A stretch of 64,000 nucleotides of DNA, taken from positions 333,900 through 397,899 of the forward strand of contig HG799465.1 of the NCBI GenBank assembly GCA_000531095.1, read 5' to 3'. Positions 9,927 to 19,047 of the stretch are shown here, one piece after another. The position numbers and the translations under genes were made by a program. Source of the stretch: Gemmata massiliana. GTDB taxonomy: Bacteria > Planctomycetota > Planctomycetia > Gemmatales > Gemmataceae. The notes beneath the pieces were generated by a model. That model was not told where the DNA came from, did no database searches, and saw nothing but the letters and a program-made list of their open reading frames with translations. The stretch's first letter is position 1. Each line of letters begins with the position of its first letter.

Positions 9927-10721
9927 GTGGGGTGGTTCAGCAACGCTTTCGTGTTCGCTCAGGAGCCTCGCTGGAAGGCGCTCGCCAGGTCCGGTGTTCG
10001 GTGCGCGGGGATCTGGGGGTACAAGCACCACACGCGGGACATCTGGCTAGCGGCCCTTCCCGCAACGACCGACGAGAAACTCTCCCCGTTCGCGATGGAC
10101 GTTCCGACGGACTTTCGCACCGACGGCGCGGTCGCGCCGCATGCTCTGGACCGGTTCGACAAAGTCGCCCGGGCGCTGATTACCGAGTACCTGGATCTGT
10201 GTGTCGGGTACGTTCACTTGACGCTGGCCGTGGCACAGCGGGCGGGGGTGCCAACTTTCTTCTTCGCTGCCGACGACGAGTTCCGTGACGTCGGGTGCCG
10301 AGCAAATCCCAACGGGCTGGAGCAGTTCGCTGGCAAGTTTCCCGATTTCCTGGTGCGGTACGGGGACCGGCGGATGACCGTTCTGGTTCCTCATGTGGAG
10401 GGCCTACAGTCCTTTCCGGCGACCCGGCTCGAACGCTGTCGGCGGCTCAAGGACGTAACCGTGATCGCACACGACTCGCCGCCACCTCCTCTTCCATCGG
10501 CCCCGCCTCGGTCGCGGCGACGCATCCGGGCTACGAGTTCCGCTGGTGCAGACGACCTGGCCCGGTGGGGAACGTTCTACCGCTTCCCGGTGGAACTCTG
10601 GCCTACGGCGGCGGGCGCCCCCGGCGAAATCCTCGGGCTCGGCACGTGGGACGTGTGGGACAGGTTCGACGACAACTTTGAGGTCGTGTTTCGTGGGCCG
10701 GGCAAGCCGCCCAAGCGCTAG
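9927..10721 (+). CDS. hypothetical protein, 264 residues
   Basis: Starts at a GTG with GGGAG about 8 bases upstream and ends shortly before the convergent MFS gene. No signal peptide, membrane segment or known motif was recognised. The N-terminal third is aromatic-rich (GWFSNAFVFAQEPRW, GIWGYKHHTRDIWLAAL); a proline/serine-rich linker sits near residues 180-200; the C-terminal part (LARWGTFYRFPVELWP onward) looks like a separate small domain. It begins 37 bases after the ferritin-like gene on the same strand and may be co-expressed with it. A real gene judging by coherent composition, but of unknown function. Confidence 0.55.
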   Translation: MGWFSNAFVFAQEPRWKALARSGVRCAGIWGYKHHTRDIWLAALPATTDEKLSPFAMDVPTDFRTDGAVAPHALDRFDKVARALITEYLDLCVGYVHLTLAVAQRAGVPTFFFAADDEFRDVGCRANPNGLEQFAGKFPDFLVRYGDRRMTVLVPHVEGLQSFPATRLERCRRLKDVTVIAHDSPPPPLPSAPPRSRRRIRATSSAGADDLARWGTFYRFPVELWPTAAGAPGEILGLGTWDVWDRFDDNFEVVFRGPGKPPKR

Positions 10722-10753
10722 ATCCGTCGAGCCGACCGCTGCACCCGTGGGCA

Positions 10754-12049
10754 TTAACCCGAAGGTGGGGACTGGGGAGTAGCTCTGGGCATGCGTCGTA
10801 CTGCTAGGATTCCCGCGAGCAGCACGGTCACCGCTCCGATTCCCGTGGCCATTCCGAACAGCACCGGACCGACGCCGACTTCCGTAATCATGTGCCCCGC
10901 GATCAAGTGCCCGAGCGGGGCGCTCGCACTCAGGGTCATGGCCCAAATCGCCATCACGCGCCCGCGCACTTCGTCCGGCACTGCGAGCTGGAGTGCGGAT
11001 TGTGCCGTGGCGAGGAACAGAATCATCCCGAAGCCGATCGCGGCGCAGCACCCGTCCGCGGTCCACGCCCGGTCCGCGAACCCCAACCCGGCCATTCCCC
11101 CCGCGCACACCGCAACACCCATCAGCATGAATGCCCCGCGGCGCGACACGCTCCCGAAGGTCGCGGTCATGAGTGCGGCCCCGAGCGCGCCTGCGCCGAG
11201 CGAACTCAGCAGGAAACTGTACGCCTCTTCTTTCAGCCCGAGCCGGAGTTTCGTGTACGCGGGGAGCACCGTGATGATGGGCCAGCCGAACACGCACAGT
11301 GCGAACGTGAGCAGCACGACGGCCCCCATCGCGGGGTGGGCACGCAGATAACCTACACCGGCCCACGCGGAGGTGACGGGTTTTTCGTGTACCTGGGGTT
11401 CGGGAATGCCGCGCAGCGCCCGGAGTACGGCGAGAAAACTCAGCGCGTTCAGCGCGAAGCACGCGGTCGCGCCGATGGTGACCGCGTTCGCGCCGTCGGG
11501 CAGGTAGGGTACCAGCGCGCCCGCGCCGACGAACAGTACGCCCGCCAGTGCTGGGCCGACGGCACGCGCGGAATTGAAGACGAGCGAGTTCAGCCCGACC
11601 GCGTTGATGAGGTCTTCTTTGGGCACGAGGTCCGGCACGAACGCGAGCCGTGTGGGGAAATCCACGGCCTGAATCACGCCGTTGAGTGCGATGAGAGCCA
11701 GTACGAGGATAGGCGTCGCGAACCCGCACCCGACCACCGCGGCAAGCGCGAGCGCGTTCAGGAGAAAAGCCGTCTGCGTAGTGGAAACGAGCTGCCGCTT
11801 GGGGTACCGGTCGGCGAGCGCGCCGCCCCACGCTCCGAGTAAGAGCGTCGGCCCGATCTGGGCGACGAGCAACCACGACGGCCAGCGCGGGTCGTTGGTG
11901 CGCTCGTACATCAGCCACATGAGCGCGGCCGACTGCATCCACGTGCCGACAAACGAAACAATCTGCCCCGCGAAGTACCGCCGGTAGTTCGGGTGCCGCA
12001 GCGAGCGGAAGGTCGTTTCCTTCAACGCGACCCACAATCTGCCGTCCAT
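10754..12049 (-). CDS. MFS transporter, EntS/MFS_3-like exporter
   Basis: 431 residues with about twelve hydrophobic segments. The N-terminus (RHPNYRRYFAGQIVSFVGTWMQ) and the loop ADRYPKRQLV after TM3 are typical of the MFS_3 family, which includes the enterobactin exporter EntS and macrolide exporters. It probably exports a small molecule by proton antiport; the substrate cannot be told. The ATG at 12049 is preferred; an in-frame GTG 42 bases upstream would add a polar stretch with no homology-like features. It is convergent with the hypothetical gene ending at 10721, only 32 bases away. Confidence 0.8.
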   Translation of the reverse strand: MDGRLWVALKETTFRSLRHPNYRRYFAGQIVSFVGTWMQSAALMWLMYERTNDPRWPSWLLVAQIGPTLLLGAWGGALADRYPKRQLVSTTQTAFLLNALALAAVVGCGFATPILVLALIALNGVIQAVDFPTRLAFVPDLVPKEDLINAVGLNSLVFNSARAVGPALAGVLFVGAGALVPYLPDGANAVTIGATACFALNALSFLAVLRALRGIPEPQVHEKPVTSAWAGVGYLRAHPAMGAVVLLTFALCVFGWPIITVLPAYTKLRLGLKEEAYSFLLSSLGAGALGAALMTATFGSVSRRGAFMLMGVAVCAGGMAGLGFADRAWTADGCCAAIGFGMILFLATAQSALQLAVPDEVRGRVMAIWAMTLSASAPLGHLIAGHMITEVGVGPVLFGMATGIGAVTVLLAGILAVRRMPRATPQSPPSG

Positions 12050-12282
12050 AGTCGTGAGTCCACAGTCTGCGATCCGCCATCGTTCCTTCACATTCGGCCG
12101 GCGCCGGTAGCAAAGAACGACGGGCTATGAACTCATGACTATGAACCGGTCCTCAATCGGGAGTTCGGAGGTGGTGAATGCGGGATGAGAGCCACCGCAG
12201 CGGTGCGCAACGTCGGGTCGCAGATGCGCTCTTCTCACAGAAAGGATGAACGAAACACCCACTCAACATGAGGAGCACGACC

Positions 12283-12549
12283 ATGATCCGCAAGATAATC
12301 CTGTCTGCTGTGATCGCCACCGCGACTGTCGCCGGCCTGACCGCGACGCCGAGCACAGTTGAAGCTGCGTCGCCGGGTACATTCGACCGCGACCGTCACC
12401 GGGTCCGGTTCGAGGTGCAAGTGCGACACCGGGGACACTGGGACACCTACGGCACGTACCGTGACCGTGACGAAGCTCGTCGCGTAGTTCGGATGCTCGA
12501 ACGTCAGGGGAAAGACGCGCGGATCGAAGTGGAACGGGACCGCTGGTAA
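12283..12549 (+). CDS. small secreted basic protein
   Basis: 88 residues. A Sec signal peptide (MIRKIILSAVIATATVAGL, cleavage likely after VEAA) leads to a short mature part rich in R, D and H with a beta-alpha-beta look (RVRFEVQVRHRGHWDTYGTY ... RRVVRMLERQGKDARIEV), reminiscent of a single SPOR-like fold, which I infer only from pattern. The ATG at 12283 is chosen because AGGAG at 12271 lies 7 bases before it; an upstream in-frame ATG at 12268 would place that site inside the gene. Isolated between minus-strand genes. Function unknown. Confidence 0.65.
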   Translation: MIRKIILSAVIATATVAGLTATPSTVEAASPGTFDRDRHRVRFEVQVRHRGHWDTYGTYRDRDEARRVVRMLERQGKDARIEVERDRW

Positions 12550-12798
12550 GCAGATGTGAGTGCAAAAAAGGACCGGTCGCGGACTTCGGAGCGTCGCCCA
12601 TTCACTCCGATGTACCACGACCGGTCTGAAGGCAGAATACCTGCGCGACACAGTTGTGCATACCCGAAGTGGGCGGAAATTCCTCGGACACCAAAAGCTA
12701 GCGTCCGAATTTCAGACAGGGCGCGAACGGAAGTGACCCGCATCGAGTAACTTTGCATATTCCTGCAATAAAGTTCGCGCCAAAAAATATACCAGCAG

Positions 12799-13641
12799 TC
12801 ACTCAGAAACGTACTTCGAGGCCCAAGTGCCTAACAGCTTGCACAGGTCCGCAGTGCCCAGATCCGTCCCGATGTAGCCGTCGAAGTTTTCGACCTGCTT
12901 GCCGAGCGCAAAGTCCGCGACGTAGCGGTCGATAGTCTTCTTCGCAACGCCGGTCGTCGCGTGGATCGCGTTGGTGTCGTGCCCGGCACGGTGCAGCGCG
13001 AGGATGAGGTGCGGGCGCCCCTTGGAAATCTCCGTCGGCTCCGTCAGGAACCGGTACGCGCGCCCCACGAATTTCGGCGCGTCCGGTTTGCCCTTCGATT
13101 TCTTCAGTGACAGCCCCACGCGCGAGCACGAGAACACGGGCGCGGTGCGCGGAGTTGCGGCTTCGACGATGTGAATGGGAGATGTGGTGTCCCAGATTTT
13201 CCGCTGATTAATGGCGCCGTCCAGCACCGCGACACTCGCGGTTTTCGTCTGCGCCAGCAAGTGATCGACCATCACGCACGGCCCGTCGAGCATTGTGCCG
13301 TTGTCCGCAACAACGGTGCGGATCAGGATGCCGAAGTACGAAGTGCCATCACCAAGCGCGATGTCGAGTCCCTTGAACGACCCACCGCGGTACTCGCCGC
13401 GAGTACGGTGGAAGTACCAGCGCCCGTCTTCGAGCTGAACCGGGTCGCGGTGGGCGAACAGGTCCGGATGTGCGCCGCCGGAATAGTACACTTCGAGTTC
13501 CGCGAACCGGTACCGCCCGCCCGCTACGATGAAATCGCAGTTATTCATCAGGCGCCCGACGATCTCCGCGAACCACGGCGCGAAGTGCTCGTCGGTAGTG
13601 ACGTGCGCCGGCTTGTGACCCAACTCAGCGAGAGGAGGCAT
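12799..13641 (-). CDS. conserved-looking hypothetical protein with C-terminal HTH-like segment
   Basis: 280 residues, no signal or membrane segment. The N-terminal two thirds form a mixed alpha/beta domain with many aromatic and His/Asp residues (YYSGGAHPDLFAHRDPVQ, GGSFKGLDIALGDGTSYFG). The last 80 residues contain HDTNAIHATTGVAKKTIDRY, which resembles a small helix-turn-helix. I do not recognise the family. The ATG at 13641 has AGGAGG-like sequence directly upstream (GAGAGGAGG on the plus-strand reading is not a ribosome-binding site for this strand, so the start is by length only). It is transcribed in the same direction as the Hsp70 gene 74 bases upstream and may be in its operon. Confidence 0.6.
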   Translation of the reverse strand: MPPLAELGHKPAHVTTDEHFAPWFAEIVGRLMNNCDFIVAGGRYRFAELEVYYSGGAHPDLFAHRDPVQLEDGRWYFHRTRGEYRGGSFKGLDIALGDGTSYFGILIRTVVADNGTMLDGPCVMVDHLLAQTKTASVAVLDGAINQRKIWDTTSPIHIVEAATPRTAPVFSCSRVGLSLKKSKGKPDAPKFVGRAYRFLTEPTEISKGRPHLILALHRAGHDTNAIHATTGVAKKTIDRYVADFALGKQVENFDGYIGTDLGTADLCKLLGTWASKYVSE

Positions 13642-13714
13642 AGGCAGTCCAAGTTATGTGTGGAGCAGAAGTAAATTCGGGTTCGCAGATTCTGTTTCGT
13701 GGAGCGAAGCACGT

Positions 13715-15244
13715 TCACTGCACCTTCAGCGCCCGTACCCACTCCGCGGCGCGGGCCAGTTCGTCGTCGGAGAGGCCGCCGGGGCGGTGGATCGCCGCAG
13801 TCACGGCCCGGCCGCTCGTTTCGTCGGTCGCGGTCACCTCGATCCGGCCGTTGGATGCAACTCCGCACTTCACTCGCACCGGCGCGCCCTTCGGCAAATT
13901 GGGCGGCAGCCCCTCGATCCAACACTCCCCGACCGGAATACACGCCTCGGCCTGGTGCGCTTCCCCCTGCAAAATGCGCACGCGCACGCGGGTCTGGTTC
14001 TCTGCGGCGGTGAAGTACATGCGCGACACGGACGCCGGCAACTGCGTGTTCTTCAGAATGAGTTTGTCGTTCACGCGCTCGGCCCCCGAACGCACCTCCA
14101 CCCCGAGGCTGTGCGCGTTCACGCTGATCTCAACCACATCAGCCAAATCAGGTATGGCGGGCAGCGCGGCTCCCACGTCCATCGCCGCGGACGCGATCCC
14201 CGCGTGAACGGCCGCACCGCGAGCCACCACCTCACTGACCGCGAGGCTCCGGTCCGGCGACTTGCCGGTCAGGTCCGTGAGCATCTGCGTGCAGGCCGGC
14301 ATGTGCGTGCTGCCGCCGACCATGAGCACCTTGTCCACCGCGTCCCAGGTCAGTTTGGACTGCTTCAGAACCTGTTGCGCGGTGAGGCGCGTGCGAACGA
14401 GTAAGTCGCGCGTGAGCGCTTCAAAGTCCGCGCGGGCGAGCGGGAACGTGAACTTGTGCCCGCCGTGGTTCACGGTGAAACTGGCCTGTTCGATCTTACT
14501 CAGCGTCCGCTTCACACGCTCCGCGGTAGAGAACAGGTGAACGAGCGCCTGCGGATCGGTCCGCGGGTCGGCCCCGCCCTGGCGCACGAACTGATCGGCG
14601 GCCCAGTTCACGAGGCGCTCGTCCCAGTCGCGCCCGCCGAGCCGCACGTCGCCCTCGATGGCGAGCACCTGGAACCGCTTGCGCCCGAGCTTCACGAGCG
14701 TGACGTCGAACGTCCCGCCGCCGAGGTCGTACACCAGCACCGTTCGCGGCTGCGTGACGTCCTCGCCCTGCTGCGCCGAGTACGCGAGCGCCGCGGCCGA
14801 AGGTTCGTCGATGATGTCGATGACGTTCAGCCCCGCGATCTTACCCGCGTCCATCGTCGCCTTGCGGCGCGTGTCGTCGAAGTACGCGGGCACGGTGATG
14901 ACGCACCCGGTCACCGGCCCGAGCTGCAGCGCCGCGTCTTGCGCGAGTTTCTTCAAAATGACGGCCGAAAGCGCCTCCGGGCGGAACTCGCGCCCGGCCA
15001 CCTGGGGGCCGTAATCGGGCAGCCCCATGCGCCGCTTAATGAGCGTCGCGACGCGGTCGGGCTGTTCGAGGGCCATATCGAGCGCGGCCTGCCCGACCAC
15101 CGCGGACCCGTCCGGCGCGAGGTACACCGCCGAGGGCGTGAGTATCTCGCCGTCACGATTGGGCACGGTGAACGGGCGCCCGCGATCATCGAGCGCTGCG
15201 ACGGCACAGAACGTGGTGCCGAGGTCGATACCGATCAGCGACAT
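13715..15244 (-). CDS. Hsp70-family ATPase without full C-terminal lid
   Basis: 509 residues against about 640 for DnaK. The actin-like ATPase domain is complete: phosphate-1 motif GIDLGTTFCAV at 4-14, connect motifs with IIDEPSAAALAY, phosphate-2 motif VYDLGGGTFDV, adenosine motif MVGGSTHMP. A substrate-binding beta-domain follows (SLGVEVRSGAERV onward), then only a short tail with DDELARAAEWV in place of the helical lid. Such shortened Hsp70s (HscC-like) occur as extra paralogues; the role is probably a specialised cytoplasmic chaperone. No DnaJ or GrpE gene is adjacent. Divergent from the ureohydrolase gene. Confidence 0.88.
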   Translation of the reverse strand: MSLIGIDLGTTFCAVAALDDRGRPFTVPNRDGEILTPSAVYLAPDGSAVVGQAALDMALEQPDRVATLIKRRMGLPDYGPQVAGREFRPEALSAVILKKLAQDAALQLGPVTGCVITVPAYFDDTRRKATMDAGKIAGLNVIDIIDEPSAAALAYSAQQGEDVTQPRTVLVYDLGGGTFDVTLVKLGRKRFQVLAIEGDVRLGGRDWDERLVNWAADQFVRQGGADPRTDPQALVHLFSTAERVKRTLSKIEQASFTVNHGGHKFTFPLARADFEALTRDLLVRTRLTAQQVLKQSKLTWDAVDKVLMVGGSTHMPACTQMLTDLTGKSPDRSLAVSEVVARGAAVHAGIASAAMDVGAALPAIPDLADVVEISVNAHSLGVEVRSGAERVNDKLILKNTQLPASVSRMYFTAAENQTRVRVRILQGEAHQAEACIPVGECWIEGLPPNLPKGAPVRVKCGVASNGRIEVTATDETSGRAVTAAIHRPGGLSDDELARAAEWVRALKVQ

Positions 15245-15387
15245 GGGAAAATCTGAGTGCGGAAAGAAGAACGGAAGACCACCTCGATTCTAACGCAAAT
15301 CGGCCCACGATGTGAGTGAAGCCCTTCCTTGTCGCGTGACAAAGAACGAGGGCGCTATTGCGATCGTCCCCGCCCTCCGAGTTTTCG

Positions 15388-16209
15388 ATGAACGCGACCG
15401 TTACCATTTTCCCGTTCGACCTGTTCGGTAGTGCCGGCACCGGCGCGGGGGCGCGGCTCCTCGGCGACGCGGTTCACGAGATCCTCGACGACACGGACCG
15501 CGAAACGCGCCCGTGCCGGGCCGACGTGCTGCGCGGAGCGGTCCGGGTGAAGGAGTTCGCGTTCGAGACGCTCGCGGAGGTCACCAACTGGCGCAAGCAC
15601 GGGCGGCAGGCCGCACGACAGGCACTGAAGGCCAAAGAGTTCCTCCTGTGGCTCGGCGGCAACCACCTCGCCGCGCTCCCAGTTCTTGAAGAATTGGGGA
15701 AAGACACACTCGTGGTGCAGTTCGACGCGCACCTCGACGTGTACGCCTTCCACGACACCACCTCCGAACTCTCGCACGGCAACTTCCTGACGCACTTCGA
15801 GACGCCACGCCCGCGTCTCGTGAACGTCGGGCACCGCGACCTGTTCCTCACGCCGGAAGAGATCAGCGAAACGTTCGAGGCGGTCTACCCGGCGCGGGAC
15901 GTCGCGGGAGATGTGACTCGCGTGGCTGCTGAACTGCGCACCAAAGTAAAAGCGGCAAAGCGCGTGTGGATCGACATCGATTGCGACGCACTCGACCCGA
16001 CCGCGCTGCCGGCCGTTCACGAACCGCTCCCGTTCGGGCTGGCGCCGCCCGCGTTCCTCGCGCTGTTTGAAGCGGTGTGGGAGGGGAATGTTGCGGGGGT
16101 ATCGATCACCGAGTTCGATCCCGGTCGGGACGTGCGTGACACGAGCCTAAATTTACTCGGCTGGCTCGTCGAATACGTGCTGCTCAAAGCCGCAGCGCGT
16201 GCGTCCTGA
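15388..16209 (+). CDS. ureohydrolase (arginase/agmatinase/formiminoglutamase) family protein
   Basis: 273 residues. Binuclear manganese motifs are recognisable in order: GGNH near 89 (usually GGDH), FDAHLD near 112, DIDCDALDP near 195 and EFDPGRD near 242. The His of the first motif and the Asp/His ligands of the others are kept, so a metal site is likely, but the Asp-to-Asn change in the first motif means substrate prediction is unsafe. The family hydrolyses guanidino or formimino groups to release urea or formamide. The ATG at 15388 begins the conserved strand; no strong ribosome-binding site is seen. Divergently transcribed from the Hsp70 gene across 143 bases. Confidence 0.82.
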   Translation: MNATVTIFPFDLFGSAGTGAGARLLGDAVHEILDDTDRETRPCRADVLRGAVRVKEFAFETLAEVTNWRKHGRQAARQALKAKEFLLWLGGNHLAALPVLEELGKDTLVVQFDAHLDVYAFHDTTSELSHGNFLTHFETPRPRLVNVGHRDLFLTPEEISETFEAVYPARDVAGDVTRVAAELRTKVKAAKRVWIDIDCDALDPTALPAVHEPLPFGLAPPAFLALFEAVWEGNVAGVSITEFDPGRDVRDTSLNLLGWLVEYVLLKAAARAS

Positions 16210-16263
16210 CCAATTGCGGCCAAAACGCACGCGCCGAGTTGCTTTCGCGAAGTGGCTCCGAAC

Positions 16264-16980
16264 TCACTCCCAAGAATCGGTATCGCGAGCCACCCTCAGC
16301 ACCTTGTGCTTCACGGGCGTTGCGGACGATTTCGCGACCGCAATACCGATCGCCGCTAACCCGCCGGCCAACAACAGGCCCCCGATCACGATCCCGACTA
16401 CCAGGAGAGCGCGCGAGCGCCCGTTGGATTTGACGGCGTGATCGTCTGCGGAATTTTCGGCCTTGGAATCGGTCGGAGCGGGGGTAGCCGGCGCGCTCGG
16501 GGCGGGCGAACTGGGGGCACCCGCCGCGGGGTTCGTCGGAAGAATCGGAATCATTTCCTGCGCCGCGTCCGGTTCGGAGGGTGCCGGGTTGGTCCCGGCC
16601 GGCGGGCGGACCGGAGGAGCGGACGGTGGGAAGGACGGCGGCAGAGCCGGAGGCCCCAACGGTGCGTGTCCGAAATCGTGCGGGGTCATCCCGTTGGAAA
16701 ACCGCGCGCCGCAACTCGGGCACTGCGGAACTAACGGTTTGATCGGCCCCCTTCTCACTACGTACTTACAGCCCGAGCAGCGCCACTCGTCGGACAGTCC
16801 GCCTAGGTCCATACCCGGCGGGCGCGGGATGGTGGGTGGGCGGAACGGCGCAATGGGCGGGCGGCTCCCGGGCAGGCGCCCGGGTTGTGCGGAAGCGGGT
16901 GACAGTAAGAAGCCCAGCCCCAACGCGGAAAAGATGCCGACGATGGCAAAGCGCACGCGAAAAGGTGATGGCCTGGGCAC
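16264..16980 (-). CDS. exported or membrane-anchored zinc-ribbon protein
   Basis: 238 residues from a GTG. A hydrophobic N-terminal segment (about 10-30, ending PASAQPG) looks like a signal peptide or anchor. Cysteines 68, 71, 87 and 90 (CSGC ... CPSC) form a zinc ribbon. A long Pro/Ala-rich linker (about 110-165) leads to a C-terminal membrane segment (about 190-215, ALLVVGIVIGGLLLAGG). Whether the ribbon is outside or inside depends on cleavage. No known function; third zinc-ribbon protein in this window. Confidence 0.65.
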   Translation of the reverse strand: MPRPSPFRVRFAIVGIFSALGLGFLLSPASAQPGRLPGSRPPIAPFRPPTIPRPPGMDLGGLSDEWRCSGCKYVVRRGPIKPLVPQCPSCGARFSNGMTPHDFGHAPLGPPALPPSFPPSAPPVRPPAGTNPAPSEPDAAQEMIPILPTNPAAGAPSSPAPSAPATPAPTDSKAENSADDHAVKSNGRSRALLVVGIVIGGLLLAGGLAAIGIAVAKSSATPVKHKVLRVARDTDSWE

Positions 16981-17084
16981 GGCAGTAGGTCCGGAGGTTT
17001 AATAGAAGGGGACCGGCTGATGTTGAAAATAATGTACCCCCTACCGAACCACCACACAATCCGGAAGTCGGTCGCGATTTCGTT

Positions 17085-19031
17085 TTAACGGTTCCCGGAA
17101 CCGACTTCCCGGGCGCGCCCGCGCCGGTCGAGTACCTCGCGAATCCGGTTCGCCAAACTGAACGTGGTGAACGGTTTAGGAACCAGGGCGTCGGAAACCG
17201 CGGTCAAGTGTTCGCGCGGCCCCTCGGCGGTGTACCCGGACATGAGCACCACGCACGCGGTCGGGTACAACCGGCGGAAGTGCTGGGCCAGCGCGGACCC
17301 GGTCATCCGCGGCATCTGGACGTCGGACAGCAGCAGGTCGATCGAGCCGCCCCGGGCCGCGGTCAGCGCCTCTTCGCCGTCGGTCGCCGGGATCACCGTG
17401 TAGCCAAGGTCCGTCAGCGCGCGGTGGAGCAGCCCGCGCACCTGGGCATCATCCTCGGCCAACAGGATCACTTCGGAGCCGCCCCGGAGCGCCGGCACAA
17501 CCGGGGGGGCGTCGCAGTGCGCCTTTAAGCCACCGACCCGCGGGAACAGGATATCGAACCGGGTGCCGGTCCCCGGGGCGCTCTGCACCTGGATGTGCCC
17601 CTCGGCCTGCTTCACGATACCGTACACGGTCGCCAGCCCCAGCCCGGTCCCCTTCCCGACTTCTTTTGTGGTGAAGAACGGCTCGAAGATCCGGGCCACC
17701 ACGTCCGGGGTCATCCCGCACCCGGTGTCCTCGACGGTGAGTTGGACGTAGGCCCCCGGCGGCACCGCGGCGCCGCCGAACCCCTCGCCCGGGAGGAGGT
17801 CCGTGTGGGCCGTCGCGACCGTGACCCGCCCGCCCCCGGGCATGGCGTCCCGGGCGTTCACCACCAGGTTCATGGCGACCTGTTCCATCTGGCCCACATC
17901 GCCGCGCACCTCGCTCGCCTCCGGACCCAGCCGGTACACCAGTTCGGCGCCCGACCCGAGCATCCGCGCGAGCATCCGGTGCAGGTTCGTGAGCACCTGG
18001 TTCAGGTCCAGGCGGACCGGGGCGATGATCTGGTTGCGGCTGAACGCGAGCAACTGGCGCGTCAGCCCCGCGGCGCGCTCGCCAGCACTGTGGATCTCCC
18101 CCGCGTACTGGACCACCGTTTCGTCCCCGCGGCGCAGCTCCATGAGCACCGCCGCATACCCGTTGATGACCCCGAGCATGTTGTTGAAGTCGTGGGCGAT
18201 GCCCCCCGCGAGGCGCCCGAGCGCGTCCAGGCGCTGGGCGTGCTGGAGCGCCGCTTCGAGGGTGCGCCGGGCGGTCACGTCGGTGGCCAGGCCCGCGACC
18301 CGATGGGCGCCCCCGTCCGGTCCCAGGATCGGGAACGTGCGCTCCTCGATCCACCGCACCAGCCCACCGGGGGTGACGATCCGGTAGCTGGCGGACCGCG
18401 GGCGGTCCGGGTCCGGGGTGCCGAGGTGCTGGTCGAACTCGGCCCGGTCGTCCGGGTGGACCCGGGCGCGCCGGGCGCCCGGGTCGGCCAGCGCCTCGGC
18501 GACCGGCGCCCCGAACACCCGCTCCCAGGCCGCGCTCGCGTAAATGAGCCGCTCCCCCGCGACCTCGTACAACCAGAACACCGCGTCGATGTGGTCGGCC
18601 AGTTGGCGGAACCGCTCCTCGCTCTCGCGCAGGGACGCCTCGGCCGCGAGCCGGTCCCGGACGTGCCGCGCGCTCCGGAGCGCGCGGGCGATGATCTCGG
18701 GCAGGGACCGGAACATTTCCGGCGACTTGACCACGTAATCGAGTACCCCGGCCCGCATCGCCGCGACCGCCCGGTCCTGGTCCCCCTGGCTCGTCATCAC
18801 CACCACCGGCAGTGCCGGCCCCGCGCGCTCCAGCAGCTCGGTCGCGGACCCGTCGGGCACCCGGAGGTCGGCCAGGATCAGGTCCGGCGCGTGCGCGCCC
18901 AGCCACAGGCGCGCGGCCGCGAGGCTGTCGACCACGCTCACCCGGTACTCGTCGGGGCGCCGGTCCAGAACGCGCCGGCACAACTCGACGTGGGCCGGGT
19001 CGTCTTCGAGCAGCAGCAGTTCCAGTGGCAT
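17085..19031 (-). CDS. hybrid histidine kinase: REC-PAS-HisKA-HATPase-REC
   Basis: 648 residues, cytoplasmic (no membrane segments). Receiver 1 occupies about 1-120 (acidic LEDD, phospho-Asp in LILADLRVPDG). A PAS domain lies at about 145-260. The kinase core has phospho-His in GGIAHDFNNMLG, the form typical of histidine kinases that feed receiver domains in phosphorelays, then the ATPase boxes NLVVNARDAM, DTGCGM and GTGLGLATVYG. Receiver 2 at the end has AEDD and phospho-Asp in LLLSDVQMPRMTG. The start ATG lies 16 bases after the stop of the response-regulator gene upstream, so the two are one operon. It probably takes phosphate in from a partner and passes it on. Confidence 0.92.
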   Translation of the reverse strand: MPLELLLLEDDPAHVELCRRVLDRRPDEYRVSVVDSLAAARLWLGAHAPDLILADLRVPDGSATELLERAGPALPVVVMTSQGDQDRAVAAMRAGVLDYVVKSPEMFRSLPEIIARALRSARHVRDRLAAEASLRESEERFRQLADHIDAVFWLYEVAGERLIYASAAWERVFGAPVAEALADPGARRARVHPDDRAEFDQHLGTPDPDRPRSASYRIVTPGGLVRWIEERTFPILGPDGGAHRVAGLATDVTARRTLEAALQHAQRLDALGRLAGGIAHDFNNMLGVINGYAAVLMELRRGDETVVQYAGEIHSAGERAAGLTRQLLAFSRNQIIAPVRLDLNQVLTNLHRMLARMLGSGAELVYRLGPEASEVRGDVGQMEQVAMNLVVNARDAMPGGGRVTVATAHTDLLPGEGFGGAAVPPGAYVQLTVEDTGCGMTPDVVARIFEPFFTTKEVGKGTGLGLATVYGIVKQAEGHIQVQSAPGTGTRFDILFPRVGGLKAHCDAPPVVPALRGGSEVILLAEDDAQVRGLLHRALTDLGYTVIPATDGEEALTAARGGSIDLLLSDVQMPRMTGSALAQHFRRLYPTACVVLMSGYTAEGPREHLTAVSDALVPKPFTTFSLANRIREVLDRRGRAREVGSGNR

Positions 19032-19047
19032 GGTCGGGCCTTGTGCG

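Noticed and set aside
10404-12113. 569-codon minus-strand open frame
   Set aside because: It is a shadow of the MFS transporter gene in another frame, with Arg/Pro-rich composition and no motifs.
13715-15244. Hsp70 as the main DnaK
   Set aside because: Too short, lacks the lid, and has no grpE/dnaJ neighbours; more likely an accessory paralogue.
17449-18981. 510-codon open frame inside the hybrid kinase gene
   Set aside because: GC-rich shadow frame, almost only Gly, Arg, Pro and Ala; the real kinase is in the neighbouring frame.
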